Positions 10,716 to 56,154 are shown, counted from the stretch's first letter. The stretch is DNA of 64,000 bases from Erinaceus europaeus (GCF_950295315.1 NC_080176.1:28828424-28892423); one strand, 5' to 3'. Numbers and translations: made by a program. The notes: generated from the sequence alone by a model not told the origin.

Positions 10716-10946
10716 CCATTCACCCACCACCCATCCATCTACCCATCCATCCAACCTTCTATCTCTCTACCCACCCATTTATCCTTCCACTCATCCCTCT
10801 ATCCATCCTTCCTTCCTTCCTTCCTTCCTTCCTTCCTTCCTTCTTTCCTTCCTTCTATTCCTCCACTCATTCAGTCATCCATCCATCCATCCATCCATCC
10901 ATCCATCCATCCATCCATCCACCTGTCCATCCCTCTGTCCCTCCAT
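10716..10946 (+). repeat. Compound (CATC)n/(CTTC)n array
   Basis: Imperfect CATC units, then about 13 CTTC units (10806-10858), then about 12 CATC units (10874-10922). Replication slippage gives long Pro/Ser/Ile frames; not coding. Confidence 0.9.
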
Positions 10947-11221
10947 CCCTTCCTCCAGCTCTGGATCCTCTGAGCCCTGCTGTGCCATTAGGGGCAGCTG
11001 GCAAGAGGCAGGTCCTCTCTGACAGGGCTCACACTGTCTGCCCCGTGCAGACAGATGCACAGACACAGGCGCACAGACAGACACAGACCTTCCAGCAGCC
11101 GCCCCTCCCTGTCCCCTCCAGCCCTGGGTTCTGTCTCTTGTGTTTTGCCTCTTCTGGTCTCACACAAATGGTATGACTTGTCTGTCCCCCACAACTAATG
11201 TACATTGGGGGTGAGGGGGGT

Positions 11222-11343
11222 GCCAGTTGGTGGCACATGGGCTCTGCATCTCTGAGTTTCCAGGTTCTATCCCCAGCACTGCCAGTGCTGGATTTGAGCA
11301 GTGCTCTGGTCTCTCACACTCATAATACATTAAAAAAATATCA
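11222..11343 (+). repeat. SINE-E, diverged
   Basis: Ends TTTGAGCAGTGCTCTGGTCT and an A-rich tail. Confidence 0.5.
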
Positions 11344-11912
11344 TTTAGGGGAGACCTGGAGACTAATCCCCACGATGCTGGGGATTGAACTCGGGACCTC
11401 CAGCCTGAGAGGGGGCTATAGCCTCTGCACCCCTCCCACGTGAGTGAATAGAAGCATCTTGGGCTCCAATTTCTGGGAGGGTCTGTGGGTTCCCCCCGTG
11501 AGCCCCCTGACTCCTGGTGTCCCAGCCTGCCCAGCCCCGAGGGGGCCCGGCACCACTCTGAGGAGAAGGAGCCTCCTGATTCTCCTCCTGCCCCCCCCAG
11601 AGCTCGCCTGAGCCAGGAGAGCTGCACCCCAAGTCCACAAGCTAGAATTTCATCTTGTCTCTAGTGACTCACCCCTCAGGGCTCGGGGAGGGGGATCCTG
11701 ATGAAATTACACCTGCCTGCCGGGCCCACGCAGATGGGCCTCCTGGAGGAGGCGGGTCCACTCCCTGGGGTGTCTGCCAGCTCCCCCGCCCCCCAGACAG
11801 TCTGGGTGGCCCTGGCTGCAGGGCCCTGGGCCCCTCTCCTGCAGCTGTGGAGCTTGGGGGGTGGACAGACAGCTCCCTGGGTTGCCTACCAGCCAGGAGG
11901 TATTAAAGCATG

Positions 11913-12066
11913 GGGTGTGTGGGGGGAGTCAGCAAAGTACATACTTTGCTAGGCTTGAGGGCCCGGGTTTGAGCCCCCTGTGCCTCTGTGTGGGAGTGGC
12001 AGAGCAATGCTGTGGTGTCTCTCCGCCCCCTTCCCACACTCTCTGTCTCTCATTCTGTTTCTGGAC
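11913..12066 (+). repeat. SINE-E, diverged
   Basis: CCCGGGTTTGAGCCCCC B-box-like core, CTGTGGTGTCTCTC body. Confidence 0.5.
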
Positions 12067-12149
12067 AAAAGACAGAATCTTTTGTCTGGGTGCAGGGGGA
12101 ATCCTGGCAGAGAGAAAGAAAAGAAATAGAGACAGAAGTGGGGGAAATA

Positions 12150-12361
12150 GTGCCGAGCGGTGGCACACCTGGTTAAGTGCACACACTACAGTGCGCATGC
12201 AAGGCCCCGGGTTCAAGCCCCCCTGGTCCCCACCTGCAGGGGGGGAAGCTTCACAAGTGGTGAAGCAGGGCTGCAGGTGTCTCTCTCTGTGTCTCCTTCC
12301 TCCTTCTTAGTTTCTCAATTTGTCTCTATCCTTTTATCAATCAATCAAATATTAAATTACC
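12150..12361 (+). mobile_element. SINE-B
   Basis: GCGGTGGCACACCTGGTTAA head; tail uses ATCAATCAATCAAATATT instead of the usual AATAAA repeats. Confidence 0.82.
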
Positions 12362-12379
12362 AAAAAAAGGAAGGAAGGA

Positions 12380-13330
12380 AGGAAATGGTTCTGAAGCTCT
12401 GTGATCTTGGGCAGGTTACTTCCCGTCTCTGTGCTTTGGCCTGGTCCTTTGTGAGTGGGACCAGAGCCTTGGGGGTGCGGGGCTGCTGCGGCTCCCAGGT
12501 GAGTCACCCCCGGAATGGGTGTGAGCGTGTGCGGCTTTGCACAGTTGGAAGGGCCAAGCCTCAGTTTACCCAGCTAGGAAAAGCTCCCCCCCCCCCCCCA
12601 GTCTTGTCAGTCTCCCTGGGATGAGTCCTCTGGACCCCGGCGGCTTGTCTGTGTTCAGATTCGGGGGAGTTTTGTGGCTGAGGGACTGTCACCGATTTCC
12701 CATGCTAAGCCAGGACCCCCTGTACCCTAATATTGTAAACAGCACCCCCCACACACATACACTGGGATCTCTAGGGTGTCCCCCTCAGCAAACGAGAACA
12801 CCTCCCTCCACCCCACCGCCTCTGTGGGTGGTCTGGGCCCCCAGCCGGGTTCCTCTTGGTACCTGAGCTGGTTTTTCAGGTGTGGCCACTTCCCAGGTGG
12901 GTGGGGGTGGGGAGGGGCAGAGAAACCCGGGAGGGGGGGAGAGGGCCCCTTGCTTTCTACACACCCCCTACTCGAACCCAGGCCCAGGAGATGCAGTTTC
13001 TGGCCTTCCTGGCCCTGCCCTGGGGCTGTAGCTGGTGCCCACCTGCCCTCCTCTCCTCATGTGATCTGAGCACTTTCATGGGGCAGGCCCAGGATCCAGC
13101 CTTCTAGAACCTTCCATGCTGTTGCATCTCCCCTTGCCATTTACCAGGGTTGCTGCTTGCATGCAGGGCTCTGCTCTGAGGGCACCTCCTCCAGGAAGCC
13201 CTCCTGGAGGTATATCCCTCTTCCATGCCCCTGCACCCTCTGAATTTCTGTCCAGCTACCCTAATGCTTGCCCCTCATCCCTCTCCATCCCTGTCCACCA
13301 GAGTGGGCATCTAGAGTAGAGTTGTCAGTG
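12380..13330. other. Intron 1, unique stretch
   Basis: No repeat or exon recognised. Confidence 0.45.
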
Positions 13331-13346
13331 AGTTTGAAGAATCAGG

Positions 13347-13499
13347 GGTGGCCAGGGAGGTGGTGCAGTAGATTCTCAAGCATGAGATCCTAAGTTTGAG
13401 TCCCAGCATCACATGTGCTAGAGGGGTGCTCTGGTCCCCCTGCCCCTTGTCTCTCATTAATAAAGAAACAAATCATTAAAAAAATATATAAATAAATAA
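13347..13499 (+). mobile_element. SINE-D
   Basis: GGCCAGGGAGGTGGTGCAG to CTCATTAATAAAGAAAC, AT-rich tail. Confidence 0.78.
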
Positions 13500-13522
13500 A
13501 GGTGAGGATAAGAAGAATCAGG

Positions 13523-13660
13523 GGTTGGGAGATAGCTTGCCTGTATGAACTCCTGGATTTGAGCCCCAGCACCACATGGGAGCATCACAGCACCAGGGGA
13601 AGCTCCTGGGATGGTAAGGCTGCAGTATTTACCTCTGCCTGCTCTTTACATCTGAAAAAG
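13523..13660 (+). mobile_element. SINE-E
   Basis: GGTTGGGAGATAGCTTGCC head and CAGCACCACATGGGAGCATC core; one of the better copies of this group. Confidence 0.6.
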
Positions 13661-13867
13661 AAAGATGGAATGAGAAGTAAATTAGATGCTGGGGTTCTTT
13701 CTCCACTGTTGATACCACCTCCCTCTGGTTGTCCCCCATCTTCCTGGCTGTGGCTTTGGGGGCATGGAGAGGGTAGGGAGTGCTGGTGGGGAGTCCTGTC
13801 CCCCCATGAAGGCCAGCTTCTCAGAATGGTGACCCATCCCCTAGCTTTTATTTATTTTAGTTGTCCT

Positions 13868-14067
13868 TAATCTTTATTTATTGGATAGAGACAGCTAGAA
13901 ATTGAGAGGGAAGTGGATGAGAGAGAGAGAGAGCAACAGAGAGACACATGCTACCCTGCTTCACCACTCGAGAAGCTTTCCCGCTGTAGGTGGGGGCTGG
14001 GGGCTTGAACCCGGGTCCTTGGGCACTGTAACATGTGCATTCAACCAGGTATGCTACCACCCGGCCC
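13868..14067 (-). mobile_element. SINE-B
   Basis: Complete reverse copy, head ATGCTACCACCCGGCCCC. Confidence 0.86.
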
Positions 14068-14079
14068 CCCTCCCCCAGC

Positions 14080-14082
<3 letters not shown>

Positions 14083-14131
<49 letters not shown>
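14083..14131 (+). repeat. (CA)n microsatellite
   Basis: About 24 CA units. Confidence 0.93.
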
Positions 14132-14133
<2 letters not shown>

Positions 14134-14399
14134 TGTGCGTCCCCATGTGTCTGTGAGAATAAGTAACATTTCCAAGAGACACCTCCCCCAAAGGGACCCG
14201 GCAGTCCCCAGAACCCAGGGCCACCAGCCTGGGCCACAGCCCTCCTGGTGCACTGGTCAAAGGACGGAGCCCACCACTCACTGCCATCCACTGCTTTTCT
14301 TCCCGAACGTATTGGGTTTTTTGTTTGTTTGTTGTAAAACTGATTTTCTCCAGGACGCACTATTTTACTGTCTGGGTGTTCATCAGCCTTTTTTGTTTT

Positions 14400-14597
14400 T
14401 AATATTTTATTTACTTATTGGGTAGAGACAGAGAGAAATTGGGGGGGGGAAGGAGAGGGAGAGAGACAGAGACACCTGCACACCTGCCTCACAGCTTGCG
14501 AAGCTTCCTCCCTGCAGGTGGGGACTGGGGTGTTGAACCCTGATCCTTACACATGGTAAAATATGCATTCAACCAGGCGTGTCACTGCCCAGCCCCT
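14400..14597 (-). mobile_element. SINE-B
   Basis: ATTGGGTAGAGACAGAGAG to GTGTCACTGCCCAGCCCC. Confidence 0.85.
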
Positions 14598-14599
14598 TT

Positions 14600-14758
14600 A
14601 TTTATTTGTTTTTATTTTATTTTTAGAGACAGAAAGGCAGAGAGTGAAAGAAACTACAGCCCTGGAGCTTCCTCCAGTGTGGTGGGGACCAAACTCGAAC
14701 CCAGGTCATGTACAGGGCAAAGCAGTGCACTATCCCAGTGAGCTATTCCGCTGACCCC
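14600..14758 (-). mobile_element. Diverged SINE
   Basis: CTCGAACCCAGGTCATGTAC core; family uncertain. Confidence 0.5.
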
Positions 14759-14998
14759 ATCACACTAATTGGAAAGTGTTTTTTCATCCCTCCCCACTCC
14801 CAAACTCGGGCTGGGAGATACTCCCCCCCTTCCCTCCCCCCTCCCCCCCCCCCACCCCAGCCAGTATAATGTGTATTTCCACAGGGCAGCACCATGGACA
14901 GTGCCAGAGCTCTGGGTGGATGGTGGAACCCTGCATGGTCTCTCTCTGTCTCTCCCCCCTCTATCTCTCTCTAACAGAGAAGAATGGGGCGGAGGGGG

Positions 14999-15163
14999 CA
15001 GTTGGGCAGCGGTGCACCCAGTTACCATATACAAGGACCCGAGTTCAAGACCCTAGTCCCCACCTGTAGGGGGGAAGCTTCACAGCTGTGAAACAGGGCT
15101 GCAGGTGTCTCTCTGTCTCTCCCCCTCTCTATTTCACTTTCCCCTCTCAATTTCTCTCTGAAG
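14999..15163 (+). mobile_element. SINE-B
   Basis: Head GTTGGGCAGCGGTGCACCC; tail truncated. Confidence 0.75.
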
Positions 15164-15232
15164 AAAGAGAGAAAAAAAAGTGATGTGGGGTGGAGGTGAC
15201 CTCTGAGCCTCGATATTATGGTGGTGAATTTA

Positions 15233-15448
15233 GAAAATTTTTCCCTTTTGCTGCCCTTGTTGTTTTTGTAGTTATTGTTGTTATTGATATCGTTGTTGGA
15301 TAGGACAGAGAGAGATGGAGAGAGGAGGGCAAGACGGGGGAGAGAAAGATAGACACCTACAGACCTGCTTCACCGCCTGTGAAGTGACCTCCCTGCAGGT
15401 GGGGAGCCAGGGGCTCGAACTGGGATCCTTACGCCAGGCCTTGCACTA
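15233..15448 (-). mobile_element. SINE-A, head truncated
   Basis: Body complete, but the tRNA-like head is lost after CCTTACGCCAGGCCTTGC. Confidence 0.8.
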
Positions 15449-15465
15449 GAAATGTTTTTTAAAAG

Positions 15466-15598
15466 GTGGCCCGGAAGGGGGACACAGTGGAGGAAGCTTG
15501 GACTCTCAGACGTGAGGCCCCGAGTTTGATCCCTAGCATTGCACGTGCTAGGGTGAGGCTCTGCTTCTCTCTTTCTTAGAAATAAATAAAACTTAACG
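15466..15598 (+). mobile_element. SINE-D
   Basis: CCGGAAGGGGGACACAGTGG to AAATAAATAAAACTT. Confidence 0.78.
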
Positions 15599-15625
15599 AA
15601 AAGGAGGAGAAAGGAAACTCCCAAC

Positions 15626-15839
15626 GGGGCCGGGTGGTGGCACACCTGGGTGAACACACATATTACAGTGCACAAGGACCTGGGTTCGAGCCCCTAGTCC
15701 TCACCTGCAGGGGGAAAGCTTTGCGAGTGGTGAAGCAGGGCTACAGGTGTCTCTCTGTCTCTTTCCCTCTCTGTCTCCTGTTCCCCTTCTCAATTTCCCT
15801 CTGTCTCTATCCAGTAATAAATAAAGATCAAAATTAAAA
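15626..15839 (+). mobile_element. SINE-B
   Basis: Complete, GGGCCGGGTGGTGGCACACC to AGTAATAAATAAAGATC. Confidence 0.88.
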
Positions 15840-16180
15840 AGAAAACAAACCAGAAACTCCAGCCCATTAGCAGTCCTCCTCCACCCCCTCTTCACCACCA
15901 CCCACCCCCATCCTGCCAAGCCCTTATCTCCTTTCCCTAAGAGCAGCTTTGTCCGTTCTGGGCAATTTCAGATAGCAGAGCCCTGGTGTGCCTTCTGCCC
16001 CCTCAACGGAACGTTTTTGAGGTTTGCCTGTGTTGTCGTCTGCCTCAAACGTCCTCTCCCTTTTCTGCCAGAGTATTGCTGAGTTCTGGCCTTGTGGGGG
16101 GTGGGAGGTGTTTCCTAAGGACTGAACCTTGGTCCTTTGGGGTCTCGGGCATGAAAGGTTTTGCATCATTACTATGTTGT
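15840..16180. other. Intron 1, unique stretch
   Basis: Nothing recognised; pyrimidine-biased on the left. Confidence 0.4.
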
Positions 16181-16195
16181 CTATATAGTCTGATT

Positions 16196-16201
16196 TCTTT
16201 C

Positions 16202-16240
<39 letters not shown>

Positions 16241-16302
16241 CCCTTCCTTCCTCCCTCCCTCCCTCCCTCCCTCCCTCCTTCCCTTCCTTCTTTCCTTTCT
16301 TT
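16196..16302 (+). repeat. (CTTT)n then (CTCC)n tract
   Basis: More than 100 bp of nearly pure pyrimidine, TTTC units then CCTC/CTCC units, next to the tail of a reversed SINE-A. Confidence 0.9.
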
Positions 16303-16606
16303 GTTTTTGCTTCCAGGGTTATCACTGGGCCTCGGTGCCTGCACTACGAATCCACTGCTCCTGGAGATTATTTTCCCCATTTTTTGCCCTTGTTGTTATT
16401 GCTCTTGTTGTTGTTGGATAGGACAGAGAGAAATGGAGAGAGGAGGGGAAGACAGAGATGGGGAGAGAAAGATAGACACCTGCAGACCTGTTTCACCACC
16501 TGTGAAGCGACCCCCCTGCAGGTGAGGAGCCGGGGGCTCGAACTGGGATCCTTGCACTAGTCCCAGTGCTTCACATGCTTAACCCAGTGCACTGTCACCT
16601 GGCCCC
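16303..16606 (-). mobile_element. SINE-A with hairpin cassette
   Basis: Cassette GCTTCCAGGG to CTCCTGGAGA, head CAGTGCACTGTCACCTGG. Confidence 0.87.
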
Positions 16607-16609
16607 TGG

Positions 16610-16830
16610 ACCAAATTCTTTATGGGGTGCAAGAGGTGGGAGTTCTGGCTTCTGTAATTGCTTCTCCGCAGGACATGGATGTTAGCAGGTGGATCCATAT
16701 CCCCAGCCTGTCTCTGTCTTTCCCTAGGGGGACAGAGCTCTGGGGAGGTGAGGTTCTAGGTGAAGTTGTCTGCCCAGAGAGGCCAGGATGGAATCATAGT
16801 AGCGTCTGCAACTTGGTGGCAGAAAGGCAA
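16610..16830 (-). repeat. LINE-1-like 3' UTR repeat
   Basis: Reverse of the element at 235-443 and 43180-43350 (TTTATGGGGTGCAAGAGGTG, then TCTGTAATTGCTTCT). Confidence 0.5.
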
Positions 16831-17123
16831 TAAGATATAAAGCAAGTTGTTCACCAAAGGGGAGAATAGGGCAAATGAAACTAGGGGTCTTCGTGTGGGT
16901 TGGGGGGTAATTTCATGTTTAGCGTTTCAAGAAAACCCAGAGTCCCCAGCCGGAAGAACAGACTCCAGGCAGGGACCAGGCCTCCTGCACTCCCACACCA
17001 ATGGAGAGGGGGCGTCCCTTAATTCCAGACCTCGTACCCATTTGTGGAATACCATGGGGGTCTTACTACACTGGTGGCAAGAAAAGAAAAAGAAAGAAAA
17101 AAATGAGAAGAAAGTTAACGAGA

Positions 17124-17401
17124 GGGAGTTGGAGGTAGCACAGCGGGTTAAGTGCATGTGGCACAAAGAGCAAGGACCGGCGTAAGGATCCTGGTTCGAG
17201 ACCCAGGCTCCCCACCTGCAGAGGAGTCTCTTCACAGACGGTGAGGCAGGTCTGCAGGTGTCTGTCTTTCTCTCCCCCTCTCTGTCTTCCCTTCCTCTCT
17301 CCATTTCTCTCTGTCCTATCTAACAGTGACATCAATAGTAACTACAACAACAATAAAAAACAAGGACAACAAAAGGGAAAATAAATAAATATTTTAAAAA
17401 A
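17124..17401 (+). mobile_element. SINE-A
   Basis: Complete, GGGAGTTGGAGGTAGCACAG to AAATAAATAAATATTTT. Confidence 0.88.
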
Positions 17402-17404
17402 GAA

Positions 17405-18350
17405 GGAAATTAATGAGAGAAGCCAGAGCACGGGACAGCCCTAAGCTCTGCAGAAACAGGGCTCAAGGCTGAGAACTCAGGGGGTCTCAGCCTGGTGTTT
17501 GTCCTCCCTTCTGGGGCTGAGGGTCCCAGCTTCCCACCCCTAGAAATTGTAGCTATAGCTCTGCAGTTCCAAGCTGGGGAAACTCAGGGTTCCTTGGGCA
17601 GTCAGCCCCTCTCATTGTACTGGCTCAGAGTTTGGGGTGCCCGGCTGGTAGGGTCAGCAAGAAGGGGGAGGAGAAAGCAGCCCCCCCCCCCCCCCCCCCG
17701 CGCCTGCCAGCCCCTCTTGGGATCTGATTCTCCACCAGCCAGTCTCCCTGCACCCGCCCCCACTTCTGAGATGGCATGTCTGCTGGAGGGGTCTCTGCCC
17801 CACCCTGGGGGTGGGGGCTCTTTTCTCCCCACTTTCCCAACACCCAGCCCCCAGGCACCCATGAACTGCCTGGGGTTTGGGGGTGCTCAGACTGGGGTGG
17901 GGCCCTCTGGGTGGGTGAGGACGTGCCCACAGCTGTCAGGGGCTGGGGGCCTGGTGTGTGCGTGGCAGGTCTTGGCCGAGACGTCTTCCTTCACCCCATT
18001 TTGTTGTCCCACTCCACACCTGTTGGGGTCTCTGTCCCCTAAGTCATGACCTCCCTGTGTCCCTCTCTGCACCCTATGGCCACTGTCTCTTCATCATCCA
18101 CTCCCCACCCCCTGTCACCCCCCCCCCCCCAGCCCTGCAGCCTCATGTGGGCAGCTGCCTAGTGGTGACAGCCCTGGTGTGTGTGTGACCTTCTCTAGGG
18201 AGCCTTCCTGGACTGCCCTACTATGAACAGCCCGGAGTCGCCCTCCCAGACCCTCCCACCTCCCCAAGACTAGTCACTGCCTCTTACTCCATCCAGTACC
18301 AGCCCCCACAGGCTTATGGGCTGTCTGGTGTCACTGCTGGGCATGTGTGG
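17405..18350. other. Intron 1, unique stretch
   Basis: No repeat or exon recognised; a run of about 18 C's near 17683-17699 is prone to sequencing error. Confidence 0.4.
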
Positions 18351-18355
18351 CCTCG

Positions 18356-18470
18356 GATCCAGAGGGGGCACAGTGGATAATGTGCTGGACTCTCAGGCAG
18401 GAGGTCCTGGGTCCGTCCGATCCCCAGGCTCGAATGTGCCAGAGAGACCACCTTCCTTCTCTCTGGGGTT
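18356..18470 (+). mobile_element. SINE-D, diverged
   Basis: GGGGGCACAGTGGATAATG head, tail degraded. Confidence 0.6.
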
Positions 18471-19120
18471 AATTACCAGATAAATAGTTTTTCTTACAAA
18501 CTGAGATCCACTGTCTCTTGCTCTCTGGGTCATAGGGTGGATGGGAGCCCGTTAGCAATGGTTTGGGGTCAGAGGCAGTGGGAGTGGGGTTCAGGCCTTG
18601 GAGCCTAAGTCTGCATACCTTCCCCTTTCCCCAGAGCTGGCCTGAGCAGCCCAGCCCCTTGGGAAGCCTCCCAGGGCAAGGTATGGCTCCCCCAGTGGGT
18701 GCTGGGGCCTCTGCAGAGGAGGGATTCCCACCGGCCACCCTGGGAGGGGAGAGGTTTTTTTCTCTGTTTGCTCTCTGGTGTCTTTTTCCAGAAACAAGCA
18801 TATGGCAGCGGCTGGTGCGGGGGCCGTGTTTGGGTGCTGTGTGCTGTCGCCTCTGCCTTCTGCTGGCCGCCTGTGCTTTTTGTCACCGGCCGCGGTGCCC
18901 AGCTGGTACCCGGGGCAGGGAGCTGGGGGTGGTGTTTAGAACCACCCTGGAGGGGGCTGGAGAAACTTCCAGCCCAGCCAGGCCTGGGCTCTGCAGACGC
19001 TGCGGCTGGGGGGTCAGACTGGGGCTTGTCCCTGGTGTGGGGGTGATACCCCCCCGCCCGGGTGCTGCAACAGGTCTGTCCGAGACTGGTACCTTTAAAC
19101 GACCAACCCTGGGAGGGGAT
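18471..19120. other. Intron 1, unique stretch
   Basis: Relatively CpG-rich on the right half; no exon or repeat recognised. Confidence 0.4.
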
Positions 19121-19182
19121 GGCACCGCATGTGCCAGAGGGGCACTCTGATTCTCTCTCTCTTTCTCATTGATAGATCCTTT
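19121..19182 (+). mobile_element. SINE-D 3' fragment
   Basis: GCATGTGCCAGAGGGGCAC to TTTCTCATTGATAGATC. Confidence 0.6.
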
Positions 19183-19187
19183 TCTTT

Positions 19188-19439
19188 AGTTTTTTTGCCT
19201 CCAGAGTTATGTCTGGGGCTCGGTGCCTGCACTGCGAATCCACTGCTCCTGGAGGCTATTTTTTTCCCTTTCTGTTGTTATTGATATTGTTGCCATTGCT
19301 GTTGTTGTTGCATAGGACAGAGAGAAGTCCAGAGAGGAGGGGGAGACAGAGAGGGGGAGACCTGGGGACCGGGATCCTCGCATGGGTCCTTGTGCTACAC
19401 ACCATGTATACTTAACTTGGTGTGCTACTGCCTGGCTCC
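19188..19439 (-). mobile_element. SINE-A with hairpin cassette, internally deleted
   Basis: The GCAGACCTGCTTCACC segment is missing between the purine-rich body and the head. Confidence 0.8.
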
Positions 19440-19440
19440 C

Positions 19441-19664
19441 TTTAATTTTTTTTTTTTTAATCTTTATTTACTTATTGGCTAGGGGCAACCAGGAATCAAG
19501 AGGGGAGAGGGAGATAGAGAGGGAGAGGAGACAGAGAGAAACCTGCAGCCCTGCTTCACCACGTGTGAATTTTCCCCCCTTCAAGTGGAGACCAGGGGCT
19601 TGAACTTGCATCCTTGTGCACTGTAATGTTTTGTGTTTAACCAGGTTAACCACTGCCTGGCCCC
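19441..19664 (-). mobile_element. SINE-B
   Basis: Complete reverse copy ending AACCACTGCCTGGCCCC. Confidence 0.82.
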
Positions 19665-19700
19665 TCATTAATAGATCTTACAAAATAAATATAACCACAC

Positions 19701-19940
19701 TGAGGGGTCCAGCAGTGAGCGCTCACCCAGTTGATGCTACACCTGGCCTTGTATAGGGCTCTGGGTTCAAGCCCTAGCACTATATTGAGCTCTGTGATGA
19801 ATCTGGAGGAGCTCCATGGGTGGACAGTTTAGGGAGGCCAGGGAGACAGCTCAGTGGTTTCTGCAATAGACTTGCATGCCTGAGGCTCTGAGGTCCCAAG
19901 TGGTGTCACAGGCACCACCATCAGCCAGAGCTGAGCTATT
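19701..19940 (+). repeat. SINE-E followed by SINE-C
   Basis: Left, GGGTTCAAGCCCTAGCAC with GGAGCTCCATGGGTGG. Right, from 19833, GGGAGACAGCTCAGTGG to CATCAGCCAGAGCTGAG. Confidence 0.6.
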
Positions 19941-19944
19941 ACCT

Positions 19945-20615
19945 GTTGTTATTATTGTTGTTGTCGTTATTTCAGGACCCTGCCATGGGTCCTGGGTGTT
20001 AGGTGACAGTGCTGTCACCATGGACTGACTCTGAGACTACCATGACCGAGTCTGGCAGACAGGAAGTGGAGTGGGGAGGGACCCCTGGGATCCCCCACAC
20101 TCCCCCACCTTCTGAGGCTTCTGAGCACAGCTGTCCCTCCCCAAGGTGGCCTGGATGCCATCTCCCATGGGTGCCCCCCTGTAATCCCAACACCCCCTGG
20201 GTGCTGGCCCTGTCCCCCCCCCCAAAGCTGTTCAGAGGGGTAGGGGGTGTTCCCGGGTCACAGGGTATTCTGAGCTCAGCCAGGGAAGTCCCCCAAGAGC
20301 CCAGCACACAGCAGTTCAGACACCCCTCCACCCTGCCCTGAGGGTCCTGGGAGCCCCTGGCCGCCCCCTGCACCCACCTCTGCCAAGTCCCCTCTGTCCT
20401 TGGTCCCTGGTCCTAAGTGGATTAGGGCCTTGGGAGGAAGGAGCCATGGGGAGTGGAGGGGCTCACCCAGGCTGGCTGCCGCTGCCTCCTCCATGATTTG
20501 ATTTGGGACCTGGCAGCTGGCGGGCTGTCAGGGACAGCTGGGGGGCGGGTCATGCCACCTTGGCTCCAGCCCTGGGAGGGCAGCTGAGGGAGGGGCAGCT
20601 GTAGTGACTGAAGAC
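19945..20615. other. Intron 1, unique stretch
   Basis: No repeat or exon recognised. Confidence 0.4.
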
Positions 20616-20621
20616 GTTCTG

Positions 20622-20800
20622 GGGGTGGGCACTGCCACACAACTGCAGGGTGCACATGTCACTGTGTGCGAGGACCTGGGCTTGAGCCCCCAGTCCCCAC
20701 CTGCAGGGGGAATGCTTCATGAGTGATGAAGCAGGGCTGCAAGGGTCTCTCTGTCTCCCTCCTGCTCCATCTCTGCCTCCCACCCTCTATCAAAAAGAAA
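20622..20800 (+). mobile_element. SINE-B, diverged
   Basis: CAGTCCCCACCTGCAGGGGG and GAAGCAGGGCTGCAAG core; head degraded. Confidence 0.7.
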
Positions 20801-20944
20801 AGGTTGCTGGGGACGGGAGCTGTGCCCCCTGCCAGTGTCCCCAAGGGCCCCCAGTCCTGCTCAGGCCCCTCACCCCTTGTGCCTAGAGCAAAGGCCTCCC
20901 TCCGTGGCCAAGGCCCTCAGCTGGCCTGCCCATGGGCACCACAC

Positions 20945-21119
20945 CTGGGATTGTACACTCAGTATTAAGGGGCTGGGACTATGAATTCAGCACTAGAGGA
21001 GCTGGGACTCTGAATTCAGTACTAAGAGACCTGGGACTCTGTATTCAGCACTAAGGGGGCTGGGACTATGCATTTAGCACCAGGGAGCCTAGGACTATGC
21101 ATTCAGCACTAGAGGGGCT
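20945..21119 (+). repeat. 29-bp minisatellite, six copies
   Basis: The GGGACT landmark recurs at 20947 (as GGGATT), 20975, 21004, 21033, 21062 and 21091, a spacing of 28 and then 29 each time. Unit core is GGGACTATGAATTCAGCAC plus TAGAGGGGCT. It lies about 460 bp before exon 2. Confidence 0.93.
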
Positions 21120-21578
21120 TTGTCATGGGGGAAACTGAGCACGCACCCTTTCACCTCTGCCCTCACGGTCTCTGGCGCTGGGGGCCAGGCAGGAAGAGCC
21201 TCAGTGGAAGGCTCTGGACCTGGGGAGCCTGCAGTAGGCCCCAGGGGTAGGATAGAAGGGAAGAGAAGGTGGGGGCAGGAGGAAGCCCAGGCAGCTGGCC
21301 TTAGAGTCCAGGCCAGCAGTGGGCAGGTTGCAGGGGCTTCCTGCAATGAGGAGGAGGCAGCAGGCTGATCACTCCAAGGGCGGGCGGACCCCACTCTGTC
21401 CCATGGGCCCCTTGACAAAGGGACAAGGTTTGTCGTGTAAGGACCTGCCAGGAGGTGTCGGGGCTCCAGGCTGAGGAACCACGTGGGCAGTGAGAGCCAT
21501 GGAAGGTGTGTGAGGGAGGGAGGCCCTTCCTGCTCTGGCTTCCGTCCCTCCAGCTCCTTTCCCCCGCCTCCCCCTCAG
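21120..21578. other. 3' end of intron 1
   Basis: Unique GC-rich sequence leading to the exon 2 acceptor, with a long pyrimidine stretch TTTCCCCCGCCTCCCCCTCAG-like before the AG. Confidence 0.6.
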
Positions 21579-21584
21579 GTGACC

Positions 21585-55319
<33,735 letters not shown>

Positions 55320-56060
55320 GTAAGATGTGCTGGCTGGGGCTGGGGGGTGGGCAGCTGTCACCAGTACTGGGGGACAGGGTTTGGTGAGGCATGGGTTCCA
55401 GACCCCAGGCCCTGCTCTCCCCAACCCAGGTCTCTTGTGGGCTGTGTGTCTGGTCCTTCTGAGCCCTGAATGACTGGGATTCTCACTGTGGGAAGGCCAT
55501 TTGTGTGGTCCTTGCTTTACACATGGGGAAACTGAAACGTGGGGGACTTTGAGATACTGTTTGACCCCCCACACAAACGTGGTGGAGGAATTCTTGTCAC
55601 CAGAGCCACTGTCCCTTGTTCCCCAGTCATAGAGCCTAAGAGAGCCCTGAGGGTGGATGGCAGACTGCCTGGAGGAGGCAGCACAGCCTGCTCCCAGGGA
55701 GACATGCCAGAGTCTTTCCAAGCATTGGCTCCAGAACCTGCTTCCTCCTGCCACTTGTCTCACTAGCTGGCACGGTGTCCAGGCCCTTGGGGCCCCAAAG
55801 GGCAGGTCAGAGGCCATGTGTACTGCATCTCCCCCAGACATGGGCATCTGAGCAGCCTGGCACACGGGTCCTGGGGTCTCTGGGTGGGCAGTGAGGAGGA
55901 TAATGTACGTTGACAGGAGCCCTGGTGGCAGACAGTCATGGGTCTGGGACACAGTCAGACCCAAGTTCAAATCCCAGCTCCCCTTGTTGGAGCCCTGTGA
56001 CTCTGGGCTCATTTGCTGTCTGTCTCTAAGCTTCCTCTCTCATCTGCAGCATGGGCTTGG
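55320..56060. other. 5' part of intron 22, unique
   Basis: No exon or repeat recognised; the long minus-strand open frame is not supported. Confidence 0.45.
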
Positions 56061-56063
56061 GCT

Positions 56064-56154
56064 AGGGAAACAGCAAAGCACAGGACACAGGCCTCAGGTT
56101 CAATCCCCAGCACCTTCATATGCCAAAACCGAGCAGTGCTATGGAGTCTCAGTG
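56064..56154 (+). mobile_element. SINE-C, diverged
   Basis: CCTCAGGTTCAATCCCCAGC and GAGCAGTGCTATGGAG. Confidence 0.6.

Noticed and set aside
10351..11176. Long forward frames rich in His/Pro/Ser
   Set aside because: Generated by the (CATC)n and (CTTC)n arrays; not coding.
20945..21119. 29-bp regular repeat resembling a CRISPR array
   Set aside because: Units are contiguous with no unique spacers, and the surrounding DNA is a mammalian intron.
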